A DNA stretch of 64,000 nt from a cyanobiont of Ornithocercus magnificus (lineage in GTDB: Bacteria > Cyanobacteriota > Cyanobacteriia > PCC-6307 > Cyanobiaceae): contig BIMP01000001.1 in the NCBI GenBank assembly GCA_007996965.1, positions 868,001-932,000 on the forward strand, in the 5' to 3' direction. The position numbers and the translations under genes are program-made. Position 1 is the first letter of the stretch, and every line of letters starts with the position of its first letter. The notes below the pieces were generated by a model. That model searched no databases and was not told the origin of the DNA. It saw only the letters and a list, made by a program, of their open reading frames with translations. Shown in pieces: positions 31,671 to 40,670 of this stretch.

Positions 31671-32624
31671 TCAACTAAGACATGAGTGTAGCTGAAGCAT
31701 TGATAGTAGCACCGGGTTAACTCTGTCTGGAGCCTCATCATGTGGACAGTGTCCTAGTCCTGGTAATTCTTCTAGCTGTTGAACGCAGGGGAAGGAGGTC
31801 CAAAGGCGTGCCTCTGAGATTGGTTCCCAGGGATCTGCCTGCCCCCAAAGTATCCGAACAGGTGTTTTCAGCTGTGCAAGTAGCTCTGTAACTAGCACAT
31901 CATTAAACATATTGATAAACCCGCGAAAGGATTCAGTTGCGCCAGGATCTGTGGCAGCGCGATGAAGCATCCTGACTAAATCTGCATCAATATGCGATCC
32001 AGTTGGGTAGGCAAGCTTTAGGATTTTTTGGATCACTGCTGGCTTGGATAGTAGCCAGAAGAGAGGTTCTGTCAGCCAGCGACGCCTCACGAGTTGCTTT
32101 AGCAGAGGCCTACCAAGATGATGCAATGTTGCTTGGTCTTTAATATTCTTGTCATCCATTGCCCTTTGGGCGCAGTTGATCAATATGATTCCCGTCACAT
32201 GACCTCCTTTGCACTCAATTTGATGAGCAGCAGCGAGAGCCACAACACCACCAATGGAATTGCCGATGAGATGGACCCGCGTTGTTAAGCGCTCACGTAT
32301 AAGCGAAGTAACTTGCTGTGCCCAAAGATCTATTCCATAACAGACAGAATGTTTGTCAGCGGGCTCGCCTTTGAGGCGGGAATGTGGCTTGGCACTAGCA
32401 CCAAAACCTAGTAAATCGACGGCTATGACGTCATACTCGCGCTTAAGGGCACCAATGTTGAAGCGCCAGTGTTCCTTGCAGGCGCCGAACCCATGGATTA
32501 GTATGACTACATCACGTTTTCCTGAAATTCCTGGAGAGGCTAGACTAATAGACTGTCCGTTCCACTCCCAGTCCTCTATCCAAGCAAGAGGAAACAGTGT
32601 GCTTGAGCAAGAGACATTGCTCAC
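31671..32624 (-). CDS. Alpha/beta hydrolase
   Basis: The 317-residue protein has an alpha/beta-hydrolase core: ILIHGFGACKEHWR with the oxyanion HG motif, DLLGFGAS, the nucleophile elbow GNSIGG (serine at about residue 122), an acidic residue in WGQADPWEP, and a final catalytic His in LPGLGHCPHDE. The full triad is present, so it is likely active. Substrate is unknown; plant and cyanobacterial relatives include chlorophyll-related esterases, but nothing here settles that. It is monocistronic and convergent with crtB. Confidence 0.8.
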   Translation of the reverse strand: MSNVSCSSTLFPLAWIEDWEWNGQSISLASPGISGKRDVVILIHGFGACKEHWRFNIGALKREYDVIAVDLLGFGASAKPHSRLKGEPADKHSVCYGIDLWAQQVTSLIRERLTTRVHLIGNSIGGVVALAAAHQIECKGGHVTGIILINCAQRAMDDKNIKDQATLHHLGRPLLKQLVRRRWLTEPLFWLLSKPAVIQKILKLAYPTGSHIDADLVRMLHRAATDPGATESFRGFINMFNDVLVTELLAQLKTPVRILWGQADPWEPISEARLWTSFPCVQQLEELPGLGHCPHDEAPDRVNPVLLSMLQLHSCLS

Positions 32625-32888
32625 AATACGCGAGGCTTGTAGGTGGTAATCCTAATTATATTGGCCGACAGCGGCTGGCTGATCTTCAGTGCTTTAAGGT
32701 TTGAGAATATGTCTTGAGAGGACAAAAGTTTGCCAAGTGCAAATATGCATAAATTAAATATCGCTGATATCGGTAGAATTGAAAACAATTTTGTAAGATC
32801 ACTTGTTAGAGAGGTACTAGACTCTGTTGGCGAGGATACAGAGATTACGTGATATCAAGATCTTCTTCAGCCCTGGTTCAGGATTCGT

Positions 32889-33317
32889 TTAAGCAATGGT
32901 CTTCTGACTTTCCAAGAGTTGCTTCAGCTTAGATAGCTCACCACCCCAGCGAGGATCTGGAGCATCTTCAGCAGGGGCATCACTATGTACAACCTTGTTC
33001 ATGACACGGCGTTGGCTTCCTTGAACTTGGTTGCCAACACTGCTGTTGCGCCGGCTACTGTTTCCTGCTTCACGACGTTCAGAGCGTTCAACTCTCAGTG
33101 CGCTTCCGTTGAAATTCCGCCCATTGAAGTGTTCAATCACAGCCTCAGCCATCTTCTCGTCATTCACGGTGGCGAATCCGAAGCCACGACAACTACCGGT
33201 TCCACGGTCGAGCACCGGCTTGAAACGGATGCCTTGCACAATGCTAGCGAGCTCTTCCTCAAGCTCCTTGCTCTCAAAGGTCTGTGGCAGATTGCCAAAA
33301 TACAGGCGAATGCTCAT
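32889..33317 (-). CDS. RRM RNA-binding protein (cyanobacterial Rbp type)
   Basis: The 142-residue protein has one RNA-recognition motif at residues 1-80 with RNP2 (IRLYFGNLP) and RNP1 (CRGFGFATV), followed by a polar, arginine- and serine-rich linker and a conserved acidic C-terminal patch (DPRWGGELSKLKQLL). Cyanobacterial Rbp proteins bind mRNAs, some near thylakoids or under cold stress. The C-terminal box is seen in the longer picocyanobacterial members. It lies 69 bp downstream of cca on the same strand. Confidence 0.85.
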   Translation of the reverse strand: MSIRLYFGNLPQTFESKELEEELASIVQGIRFKPVLDRGTGSCRGFGFATVNDEKMAEAVIEHFNGRNFNGSALRVERSERREAGNSSRRNSSVGNQVQGSQRRVMNKVVHSDAPAEDAPDPRWGGELSKLKQLLESQKTIA

Positions 33318-33386
33318 GGAAGGGGAAAGGGAATAAAGGAAGCCGGTCGGCTAGCCAAATCTATAGATAGATCTGGGTAGGTGAAG

Positions 33387-34616
33387 TTAATCACAGCTTG
33401 GGCGACGGCAATGCCACCACCGACTAGCTTCTACAAAGGCTGTATGCCGCTGAGCACCTAAGCGACCAAAAGCTCTCTCTTGCTCCAGATGTCGCAACAG
33501 CTGTCCGAGTACTGGTCCTGCGGGTATGCCAAGGTTTTCTTGTAGCTCCTTACCGCTGAGTGGCGAGGATGGGTGAAATAGTGGGTCGCTGGGATTGCGC
33601 CAACGATAGAGCCATGATAGCCGTTGCTCAGTATTCAGAGAGGGAATCAGAGCTGGCAGATCCGAACTTAAATCGCGATGTAGACTGAGACGCTGTTGCT
33701 CGTCTAGGTAGTCGGGATTGGTCTTGCTTAAGCAATTCTGCCACTGCCGCAGCACATAGCAGCGACGAATCCAGCGCTTGCTAAACCGTAAGTTGTTGAG
33801 TCCTTCATTACTGACAAGTTCTGTCAGGCGATGCAATGGCAGGAATCGATGTCTCTCTTCATGATCCAGAAGATCAGCAACTTCTGACCTCGCGTTAGCA
33901 TTGGCTTCCGCATTATCATTGCAGTCTGACTGCCAGGGCTTGAGTAACTTTGTGCAGCGGAGAATTGACAAAGCTACCTCAGCATAGGGAGCCGAGGTAA
34001 TCCGCAGTAGCTCGGCATTAATTCTTTCTGGGGCAGCTTGCTGTAGTAGACTAGCATAGCGGTACAAACATATCCTTGTTGCCGGCTCAAGATGCAGATT
34101 GAGCTCAGCCACGAAGCGTATTCCTCTGAGTAGTCGTAAAGGGTCTGCTACTAGGTTTTTCTCAGATACAGCTACTAGACAGCCATTCCGCAAATCATCT
34201 AGGCCTCCAGTAGGGTCAATCAGTCTTATCTTTGGACTGAGGACTAACCCTAAGGCATTGAGACGATAGTCTCGACGACACAGGTCTTCCTCTAGGCATT
34301 TGCCTTCGCGCCGGGTGAAATCAAAAGTCCATCCTGCTAGTACGAGACGCGCCATATCCCGCTGCATATCAAGAGCAATGCAGGTGCCTCCAAACCGCTC
34401 TTTCAGATGCCGACAGAGAGCTAAAGCTCCCTTTTCTACTACCAGATCAAGATCGAGTTGCTGCGATAGACGGTTAAGCAGCGCATCACGCACGGCTCCA
34501 CCCACTAACACACAGTTGTTCGGAAGAGCACTGGGATGTACTGGCCAAGAATATCTTTGCAGCCTTTGCCAAGCCACATTCGCCAGCGCAGATGACACCT
34601 TCTTTGAGAATGACAA
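33387..34616 (-). CDS. cca: CCA tRNA nucleotidyltransferase / poly(A) polymerase family
   Basis: The 409-residue class II nucleotidyltransferase has GGAVRD at residues 39-44, the metal-binding DLD at 55-57, RRDYRLNALGL, and DPLRLLRGIRFVAEL. It most likely adds or repairs tRNA CCA ends; the local tRNA-Asn lacks an encoded CCA, which fits the need. Cyanobacteria can also split or combine CCA and poly(A) roles, so the specificity is not certain. It is divergent from ycf34 with only 27 bp between starts. Confidence 0.85.
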   Translation of the reverse strand: MSFSKKVSSALANVAWQRLQRYSWPVHPSALPNNCVLVGGAVRDALLNRLSQQLDLDLVVEKGALALCRHLKERFGGTCIALDMQRDMARLVLAGWTFDFTRREGKCLEEDLCRRDYRLNALGLVLSPKIRLIDPTGGLDDLRNGCLVAVSEKNLVADPLRLLRGIRFVAELNLHLEPATRICLYRYASLLQQAAPERINAELLRITSAPYAEVALSILRCTKLLKPWQSDCNDNAEANANARSEVADLLDHEERHRFLPLHRLTELVSNEGLNNLRFSKRWIRRCYVLRQWQNCLSKTNPDYLDEQQRLSLHRDLSSDLPALIPSLNTEQRLSWLYRWRNPSDPLFHPSSPLSGKELQENLGIPAGPVLGQLLRHLEQERAFGRLGAQRHTAFVEASRWWHCRRPSCD

Positions 34617-34643
34617 TATTAACTGCCGTGTTGGAGGCTAAAG

Positions 34644-34895
34644 ATGTGCATCTGTGTGAATTGCCGATGGGTTGACCGCTGTCAGACCTATCATGCAGTA
34701 GAACGTCAGCATGGAGTACCTCACCTATCAGGCTCACCGGACCTTATGCCTGTGAGCCCACGTGTTCACATCAGTGTGACTGATCTCCCTGATGGAGGCA
34801 CAGGCATTGAATGGGATGTACAAGCGTGCGATAGCTTTGCTTCTGATCTCGGGCGTTGGCAGCGGCTTCGGCCTGGGGAGATTTGCCCCCAGTGA
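34644..34895 (+). CDS. ycf34: Ycf34 Fe-S protein
   Basis: The 83-residue protein begins MCICVNCRWVDRC, with cysteines at 2, 4, 7 and 13, followed by QTYHAVERQHGVPHL and the C-terminal IEWDV and LRPGE segments. Ycf34 of cyanobacteria and red-algal plastids has been linked to an Fe-S cluster and photosynthetic fitness. Its stop overlaps the GTG start of tsaB by 4 bp (GTGA). Confidence 0.85.
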   Translation: MCICVNCRWVDRCQTYHAVERQHGVPHLSGSPDLMPVSPRVHISVTDLPDGGTGIEWDVQACDSFASDLGRWQRLRPGEICPQ

Positions 34896-35518
34896 CCAGA
34901 TCATTGCTGCTCGTACTTCACAGTTCATCACAATCGCTTGGGGTAGCAACCCTTGATCTTTGCAAGCCACTGACTAGCCAGTGCTCAGAAGTGTTTCCAG
35001 TGGGTCGTAACCTCACTAATGTTTTGTTTAACTGTGTCCAAGAGCTTCTACCAGCTAGCCGCTGGCCTGAGATCTGTCGCCTCGCTGTGGCTATAGGTCC
35101 AGGTGGTTTTACAGGAACTCGTTTGACAGTGACTATGGCCAGGATATTGGCACAGCAGCTTGACTGTCCACTTGATGGTATCAGTAGCTTTGCTCTAATG
35201 GCCCCAAGGCTATCTGAGAGCTTAAGTGAGGAGCAGCGACAGTGCCCATTTTGGCTAGTACGCCACTTGCCCCGACGTGGAATGCTAGGAGGGCGCTATT
35301 GGCTAAATGGAAGAGCTGGCCAAATAGTAGAGCTTGATTTACCCCATCTACTTAATGAAGCTGATGAGGTCATACCACCAATCCTAAAGGCTGTAGACGA
35401 TGTTGCCAGAGATACACTAACGCTCTTAGATTGCTGTGCCTTGGCAGCAAGGAAAAATACTCCGGGACCTTGGCATAGCGTACTACCACTCTACGTCACA
35501 TCACCAGTAAGCTCCTGA
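34892..35518 (+). CDS. tsaB: tRNA t6A synthesis protein TsaB
   Basis: TsaB is the scaffold partner of TsaD in making t6A37 on ANN-decoding tRNAs. Read from the GTG at 34892 it has 208 residues: LLLVLHSSSQSLGVA, then the family motif AIGPGGFTGTRLTVTMAR and a variable C-terminal part. An upstream ATG at 34856 lies inside ycf34 and adds non-homologous residues. The GTGA overlap makes translation coupling with ycf34 likely. Confidence 0.9.
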   Translation: MTRSLLLVLHSSSQSLGVATLDLCKPLTSQCSEVFPVGRNLTNVLFNCVQELLPASRWPEICRLAVAIGPGGFTGTRLTVTMARILAQQLDCPLDGISSFALMAPRLSESLSEEQRQCPFWLVRHLPRRGMLGGRYWLNGRAGQIVELDLPHLLNEADEVIPPILKAVDDVARDTLTLLDCCALAARKNTPGPWHSVLPLYVTSPVSS

Positions 35519-35850
35519 TTGTTAGTCAACAGTTACTTACTTTCTGTGCTGTGTGACTTTTTCCTAATCATGCTCTAGCTGTGTGACTTCTAACGCTACT
35601 CTCATAGGGCTGCCATCTTGAGTTAATTAATACTTCTAGCAGCAGTGCATAGTGCTTGCTCAGCACTATGCACTGCTGCCCAGGCCTAAGCCGGAAAGTC
35701 ATTAAGCTAACTTTGCCGTTGCTACTCGGGCGGGCAGTAACAACAGTTCACCCATTACCCATTTTGCTCGAAGTTGATATAACCCACTAGCTTGTGGGCC
35801 CAAAATCTACTCTTCGGTGATATCTGGGATCTCTCACACAAGGGCCACTT
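35519..35850. other. Convergent intergenic region between tsaB and plsC
   Basis: This 332-bp gap has no coding frame I can support. It holds a direct repeat of GCTGTGTGACTT (35548-35559 and 35578-35589) and, further on, a very strong 18-bp hairpin described separately. Transcripts from both sides end here. Confidence 0.5.
35639..35679. terminator. 18-bp perfect hairpin between convergent genes
   Basis: The arms 35639-35656 and 35662-35679 pair perfectly over 18 bp around a 5-nt loop (core GTGCATAGTGCT and its complement). There is no T-run on either side, so it is not a classic intrinsic terminator, but its place between the ends of tsaB and plsC suggests a bidirectional transcript-end or RNA-stability element. 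Confidence 0.5.
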
Positions 35851-36555
35851 CTAAGGAAGTATGCTGGGCCGCTGTTCGCTGTAGGTAATTAGGCCCTGAT
35901 CCAAGAGGGCGTTTATACGAGACATTAGTTCATGAGTGATACTCCTGAGATCACTCTTACGACAACTCATGGGAGGCAGAATAGGCTTTCCGATCCTGAG
36001 ATGTACGGGAACTGGAACAGGCCAGCATCGACCGCGACCAAGCGCGCGGTGACTGTTAATAATCGCCACTGGCAGCAGGGGCGCTTGGTAGCGTGAGGAC
36101 AAAAGTGCAGCTCCAGGAAGTGGCTGATGCACCCTTCCATCACTCTGTCGTGTCCCATCCAGGAATACGCCAGTTGCCCAACCATCTGCCAAACGTTGGC
36201 TTGCCACTCGAATGGCGTTGAGATCACCAGTACCACGATATACAGGATAAGCACCACAAGCACGAATTAGAGGGCCTAGAAGCGGAACGTAGAAGAGCTC
36301 AGCCTTAGCCATAAAGGCTACAGGACGGCCAAGTGCATGTCCAAGAAGGGGCGGGTCAAGGTAAGACCCGTGATTAGCTACAACTACAATCGGGCCTTGT
36401 CTGGGTACCCACTGGCTACCGCTAATTCTACCGCGCAATACTATACGGAAAATTGGAAATACCAGTAAACCATTAACTAAGCGGTAGGCAAGGCTCGGGC
36501 GAGCGTTTAGTAAAAGCGGGACCTGGTGAGTGCCTCTCTTCCAAAAAGACTTCAT
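35851..36555 (-). CDS. plsC: 1-acyl-sn-glycerol-3-phosphate acyltransferase
   Basis: PlsC acylates lysophosphatidate to phosphatidate at the membrane. The 234-residue protein has the catalytic NHGSYLD (HX4D) motif and a FLDGTRQSDG motif where most relatives have FPEGTRS, and a hydrophobic N-terminus. It overlaps fabD by 4 bp and is the last gene of the rpaB-plsX-fabH-fabD-plsC series, so lipid initiation and assembly enzymes are made together. Confidence 0.9.
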   Translation of the reverse strand: MKSFWKRGTHQVPLLLNARPSLAYRLVNGLLVFPIFRIVLRGRISGSQWVPRQGPIVVVANHGSYLDPPLLGHALGRPVAFMAKAELFYVPLLGPLIRACGAYPVYRGTGDLNAIRVASQRLADGWATGVFLDGTRQSDGRVHQPLPGAALLSSRYQAPLLPVAIINSHRALGRGRCWPVPVPVHLRIGKPILPPMSCRKSDLRSITHELMSRINALLDQGLITYSEQRPSILP

Positions 36556-37454
36556 GGGTCCGTGTGGCCGAGATCCCCAGCACTACTTATCTGACTAGTG
36601 TTAACTCCCTCCATTGCTCTTTTTGCAAGCCCACTAAGCACATTTCCTGGTCCAATTTCTACTAGGGTACGGACATTTTCTCTGGACAAGGATTCCATTA
36701 TCTCACGCCAGCGAACCCCAGTTGTCATTTGATCATGAAGGCGTTTCTTCAATACGGCACCATCACAGGATGGAGTTGGATCGGTGTTGCTCAATACTGG
36801 AACCTTTGCATCTTCAAAGGCCGTTTGTTCCAATTCTGCCCCAAAAATATTAGCCGCCTCGGCCATGAAAGGTGAGTGAAATGCTCCGGAAACTGCCAGA
36901 GGAACCACACGTTTGCAGCGCAGACGTGTGGTTACACTACTAACTGCATCCGGCGTGCCCGATAAAACTACCTGAGCAGAACTGTTGTCGTTAGCAATTA
37001 CTACATCAGTAGATTGGGCTACTAGTTCTTCTAACTCAGAGCGATTGAAGCCGATAACTGCTGACATGGCACCACCGCCAGCAGCTGCCATTAAATCTGA
37101 TCGCCTCAGTATTAGTTTCAGACCAGTCTCAAACTGGAAAACGCCAGCAGCATAGAGGGCGATCAGTTCACCCAAGCTATGCCCAGCCATGAAAGATGGT
37201 TCTCGGCCCTGTTGTAGTAAATCGTCAACTAATACAGAGGCTATGGTGAAGAGAGCTGGCTGTGTATTGCGCGTATCATTTAGATCACTAGGGCCATTTC
37301 CTGCTGTTTCCCCGCGGCAGATAGCGAGAAGGTTTCTCCCAAGTAGATGAGACGCTAAAGCAAAGCGCTCCTCGGCATTAGGCAGAGTTAAGACTGGCTC
37401 GGCCATACCTACTTTCTGGGAGCCTTGACCAGGAAAAACCCAAGCAATTGACAT
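36552..37454 (-). CDS. fabD: Malonyl-CoA:ACP transacylase
   Basis: FabD loads malonyl groups on ACP. The 300-residue protein has the N-terminal FPGQGSQKVGM, the nucleophile motif GHSLGE with Ser93, and the histidine segment SGAFHSPFM, then IGPGNVLSGL. It starts 29 bp after fabH and its stop overlaps plsC. Confidence 0.95.
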   Translation of the reverse strand: MSIAWVFPGQGSQKVGMAEPVLTLPNAEERFALASHLLGRNLLAICRGETAGNGPSDLNDTRNTQPALFTIASVLVDDLLQQGREPSFMAGHSLGELIALYAAGVFQFETGLKLILRRSDLMAAAGGGAMSAVIGFNRSELEELVAQSTDVVIANDNSSAQVVLSGTPDAVSSVTTRLRCKRVVPLAVSGAFHSPFMAEAANIFGAELEQTAFEDAKVPVLSNTDPTPSCDGAVLKKRLHDQMTTGVRWREIMESLSRENVRTLVEIGPGNVLSGLAKRAMEGVNTSQISSAGDLGHTDP

Positions 37455-37483
37455 AGAGGGATTGTTAAAGATGCATTCAGATC

Positions 37484-38503
37484 TTAGTTGGGACCTTTCC
37501 AGCGGAACAGGGCAGCCCCCCAGCTAAGACCTGCACCGAAGCCGCTGCTAGCAATGCAATGGCCTGGCAGGACTCGTCCGTCGCGCACAGCCTCATCCAA
37601 CATCAAGGGAATAGTTGCTGCTGAAGTGTTGCCATAGGCTGCTAGGTTGCTGAGGACCCTTTCTGCTGGGATAGAGAAGCGTGTCGCTACTGCATCCAGA
37701 ATACGCTGGTTGGCTTGGTGCAGTAGCAACCAGTCAATCTCTGGCGGAGATATTTCTGCTGCAGCCATTACCTTCTCGAGAAGAGCTGGAACTTCCCGAA
37801 CAGCAAATTTGTACACCTCTTGACCATTCATCTGGATTGGTTGATAACCACCTTGTTGATGGCGATGCCCGTCCACTAGTGGCAGAAAAGTCTGTGTTTG
37901 CGGTAGATTTAAGCAATCACCACGTGCACCATCAGAGCGTATACGGAATCCAAGGAGACCATTGTTCTCCACATCGACTGCTTCCATGGCAAGAGCACCA
38001 GCACCATCACCAAACAGCACGCAGGTGCGCCGGTCGTTCCAATCAACCCAGCGGCTGAGCTGGTCGGCAGCAATCACAAGGGCTTTGCGCACAACACCAG
38101 TCTGGAGAAACTGTGCTGCGGTTACCAGACTAAAGAGAAAACCACTGCAGGCTGCTGTTAGGTCAAAGGCTGCGGCTTTAGAATTTCCAAGTGCAGCCTG
38201 TACTGCTGGGGCCATACCAAATAAATCATCAGGTGTAGATGTGGCCAGGAGGATAAGGTCCACATCAGCAGGACTCCAGCCTGCCATCTCCAGAGCCTTC
38301 TGACCTGCACCGGCGGCTAGAGCAGTAAGACCACCCTCCTGATCGACAATACGTCGTTCTCTAATGCCAGTACGGCTGCGTATCCATTCGTCGTTAGTCT
38401 CGACACGCCGACTGATCTGATCGTTGCTGATCCTGAGCTGGGGGGTGGCACTGCCGCTACCGACTAAGGCCACTCCGGTGAGGGTTGCGACTGAACCAGC
38501 CAA
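37484..38503 (-). CDS. fabH: 3-oxoacyl-ACP synthase III
   Basis: FabH starts fatty-acid chains by condensing acetyl-CoA with malonyl-ACP. The 339-residue protein has the active cysteine in DLTAACSGFLFS (Cys119), the His in LLLHQANQRI, and the Asn in YGNTSAATIP. It lies 54 bp after plsX and 29 bp before fabD. Confidence 0.95.
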   Translation of the reverse strand: MAGSVATLTGVALVGSGSATPQLRISNDQISRRVETNDEWIRSRTGIRERRIVDQEGGLTALAAGAGQKALEMAGWSPADVDLILLATSTPDDLFGMAPAVQAALGNSKAAAFDLTAACSGFLFSLVTAAQFLQTGVVRKALVIAADQLSRWVDWNDRRTCVLFGDGAGALAMEAVDVENNGLLGFRIRSDGARGDCLNLPQTQTFLPLVDGHRHQQGGYQPIQMNGQEVYKFAVREVPALLEKVMAAAEISPPEIDWLLLHQANQRILDAVATRFSIPAERVLSNLAAYGNTSAATIPLMLDEAVRDGRVLPGHCIASSGFGAGLSWGAALFRWKGPN

Positions 38504-38557
38504 AGTAGAGAGGGATCCCGGGTCGCGTCAGTTAACCATAGTCGCAGGTCTGATTGT

Positions 38558-39970
38558 TCAAGTACCTGCAGCAGCAGAGGGTTCTAGTGCAGCTAAGTCA
38601 TCCATGATGCTGTGGCTAGCTGCAGAGTGGGCGAGACGGAGAGCGTTGATAACTGAAGGCGCATCACTACTACCGTGTCCAACCACACATACTCCGTTCA
38701 CACCTAGCAACAAGGCACCACCGTGCTCTGCATGGTCTAGCTGCTTTCTGATACGCCGTAGATTGTTGCGCAGAAATGCAGACCCTACCTTACCTCTGCG
38801 ACCCCGTGGCAGTTCTGTGCGCAAGACGTCCAGCAACACCCCGCCCACCGACTCGAGGAACTTCAGTAGGACATTGCCAGTAAACCCGTCGCAGACAATT
38901 ACGTTGAAGGCACCTGAGAGAATGTCATGCCCTTCACAGTTGCCTGCAAAGTGGAGCCGTCTATCTTGACGAAGCAACTTGTAGGTGCGTAAGCAGAGCT
39001 CATTACCCTTGCAATCCTCTTCCCCAATATTGAGCAAACCTATGCATGGTCTTGGCACTTGCAAGATGTCTCGACTGTAGATGTTTCCCAACAGTGCGAA
39101 TTGGTGTAGGTATGCTGGCTTGCAGTCCATATTAGCGCCCACGTCCAGCACCAAGACTGGTTGCCCTGGCTCTTTTGTTGGCAAGAGGGCGCCGATGGCA
39201 GGTCTATCAATTCCTGCAAGACGCCCAAGACGGAAGATAGCAGAAGCCATAACTGCACCAGAGTTGCCAGCAGAGAAAACTGCGGCAGCTTGGCCTTTTC
39301 TCATTAGGTCCATAGCTACATTGACGCTGGCATCCCGCTTGCGACGCACGGCGGTGACATCATCATCCATTCCAACTGATGGTCCGCTGGCAACTAGTTC
39401 CAGGCGCTTAGCCGCAATAGCTGTCTCAAGGCCTTCGCTGAGATTCATCGATTGAGCCGCATTGCGGACAGTGTCAGTCTCTCCAACGAAGCGGATTTTC
39501 AGTGGCAGGCACTCCAGTGCTTGTAGACATCCTTGTAGGACAGGCCCAGGCGCACGATCGCCCCCCATTCCATCTACAGCGATCCAGATCCGCTCAGCAT
39601 CGTCAATGTTTTTATCTCCTGCCCTAGCCCTAGGCGATGGGACAACACCTTGTAGACGTCTTAGTGGGTCAATTACTAGCGGTTGCAGCACTGTCCCAGC
39701 TCCTGAGACAATATTGCAGGCCGCATTTCCAGCAACGTTGCTGGCTGCCATTGCCGATGTTGTCGCTGTCCCTACCAAATTTGTGACGGTTGAACTGCGC
39801 CGGTACCAGACCGCAAGCCGGCGTATCGCCCGAGCGGGTCCAATCCTGCTCTGCGGTCCGGAGGCTGGGGCTTGATCAGGATCCTTCGGAGGCAACGGAG
39901 TCGACGATGCGCTGGAACAAGTATCCGGTGCCACGGGCTGTGAGGATAAGCTCGGGGTTGGCCGGGTCAT
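38558..39970 (-). CDS. plsX: Phosphate acyltransferase PlsX
   Basis: PlsX makes acyl-phosphate from acyl-ACP for phospholipid synthesis. The conserved enzyme begins near IWIAVDGMGGDRAPGPVLQG and contains VFSAGNSGAVMASA, DVGANMDCKP, and CDGFTGNVLLK. About 125 N-terminal residues precede it, rich in Ala, Ser and Thr; long N-terminal extensions occur in picocyanobacterial PlsX. The start is uncertain: ATG at 39970 gives 470 residues but overlaps the end of rpaB by 95 bp, GTG at 39934 overlaps by 59 bp, and no ATG, GTG or TTG exists just after the rpaB stop. Confidence 0.88.
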   Translation of the reverse strand: MTRPTPSLSSQPVAPDTCSSASSTPLPPKDPDQAPASGPQSRIGPARAIRRLAVWYRRSSTVTNLVGTATTSAMAASNVAGNAACNIVSGAGTVLQPLVIDPLRRLQGVVPSPRARAGDKNIDDAERIWIAVDGMGGDRAPGPVLQGCLQALECLPLKIRFVGETDTVRNAAQSMNLSEGLETAIAAKRLELVASGPSVGMDDDVTAVRRKRDASVNVAMDLMRKGQAAAVFSAGNSGAVMASAIFRLGRLAGIDRPAIGALLPTKEPGQPVLVLDVGANMDCKPAYLHQFALLGNIYSRDILQVPRPCIGLLNIGEEDCKGNELCLRTYKLLRQDRRLHFAGNCEGHDILSGAFNVIVCDGFTGNVLLKFLESVGGVLLDVLRTELPRGRRGKVGSAFLRNNLRRIRKQLDHAEHGGALLLGVNGVCVVGHGSSDAPSVINALRLAHSAASHSIMDDLAALEPSAAAGT

Positions 39971-40625
39971 CCTCTAGTTTGGACCGAAGTCTGGAGATAT
40001 GGACATCAACTACACGGGTATCTACGTGTCGCTCTGGGGTATAACCCCAGACTTCCTTCAGGATCTCGCCACGGCTAAAGGGCTCACCAGAGCGACTTAC
40101 TAGAAGCTCTAGTAGGCTAAACTCCATGCCAGTCAGTCGCATGCGTTCATCATCGCGGAAGACTTGCCGCTTGTTTGTGTCTATCCGTAGGTTACCGACC
40201 AAAATTACACCAGAATTGGGAATACCAGCGATCTGCTCTTTCTCAACGCGACGCAAGACGCATCGAATACGAGCTTCTAGCTCCTTAGGACTAAAGGGTT
40301 TGACAACATAATCATCAGCTCCTAGCTCTAGTCCGGTGATTCGGTCAGCTACATCGCCCAGTGCGGTAAGCATCACAATCGGGACATCTGACTCCTTTCT
40401 CAATTCTTGGCAGACGCCGTAGCCATCAAGTTTTGGCATCATGACATCTAGCACGACGAGATCTGGCTCGCAAGTGCGGAAGCTTTCCAGTGCCTCTTGC
40501 CCGTCACTTGCCGTAATGACGTCGTATCCGATCATTGAGAGGCGGGTTTCAAGGATACGGCGGATGCTGGCCTCGTCGTCTACAACGAGAATTTTTTCCT
40601 TGGAGGATGGACTGTTTGCCGTCAT
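39876..40625 (-). CDS. rpaB: OmpR-type response regulator RpaB
   Basis: RpaB controls high-light and photosynthesis genes by binding HLR1 elements. The 249-residue protein has a receiver domain with phospho-acceptor Asp60 in VVLDVMMPK and Lys109 in YVVKPF, and a winged-helix domain with EVWGYTPERHVDTRVVDVH and ARGTGYLFQ. The sequence fits the RpaB/Ycf27 branch rather than RpaA, which is also in the window. It is divergent from radA (45 bp between starts) and heads the plsX-fabH-fabD-plsC series. Confidence 0.9.
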   Translation of the reverse strand: MTANSPSSKEKILVVDDEASIRRILETRLSMIGYDVITASDGQEALESFRTCEPDLVVLDVMMPKLDGYGVCQELRKESDVPIVMLTALGDVADRITGLELGADDYVVKPFSPKELEARIRCVLRRVEKEQIAGIPNSGVILVGNLRIDTNKRQVFRDDERMRLTGMEFSLLELLVSRSGEPFSRGEILKEVWGYTPERHVDTRVVDVHISRLRSKLEDDPANPELILTARGTGYLFQRIVDSVASEGS

Positions 40626-40670
40626 GGGATCTATGGATTTTTACGACATCTCGACACACATAAAAGAGAC

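Noticed and set aside
38424-38969. A 181-codon plus-strand frame opposite plsX and fabH
   Set aside because: It covers the ends of two well-conserved genes on the other strand and resembles no family.
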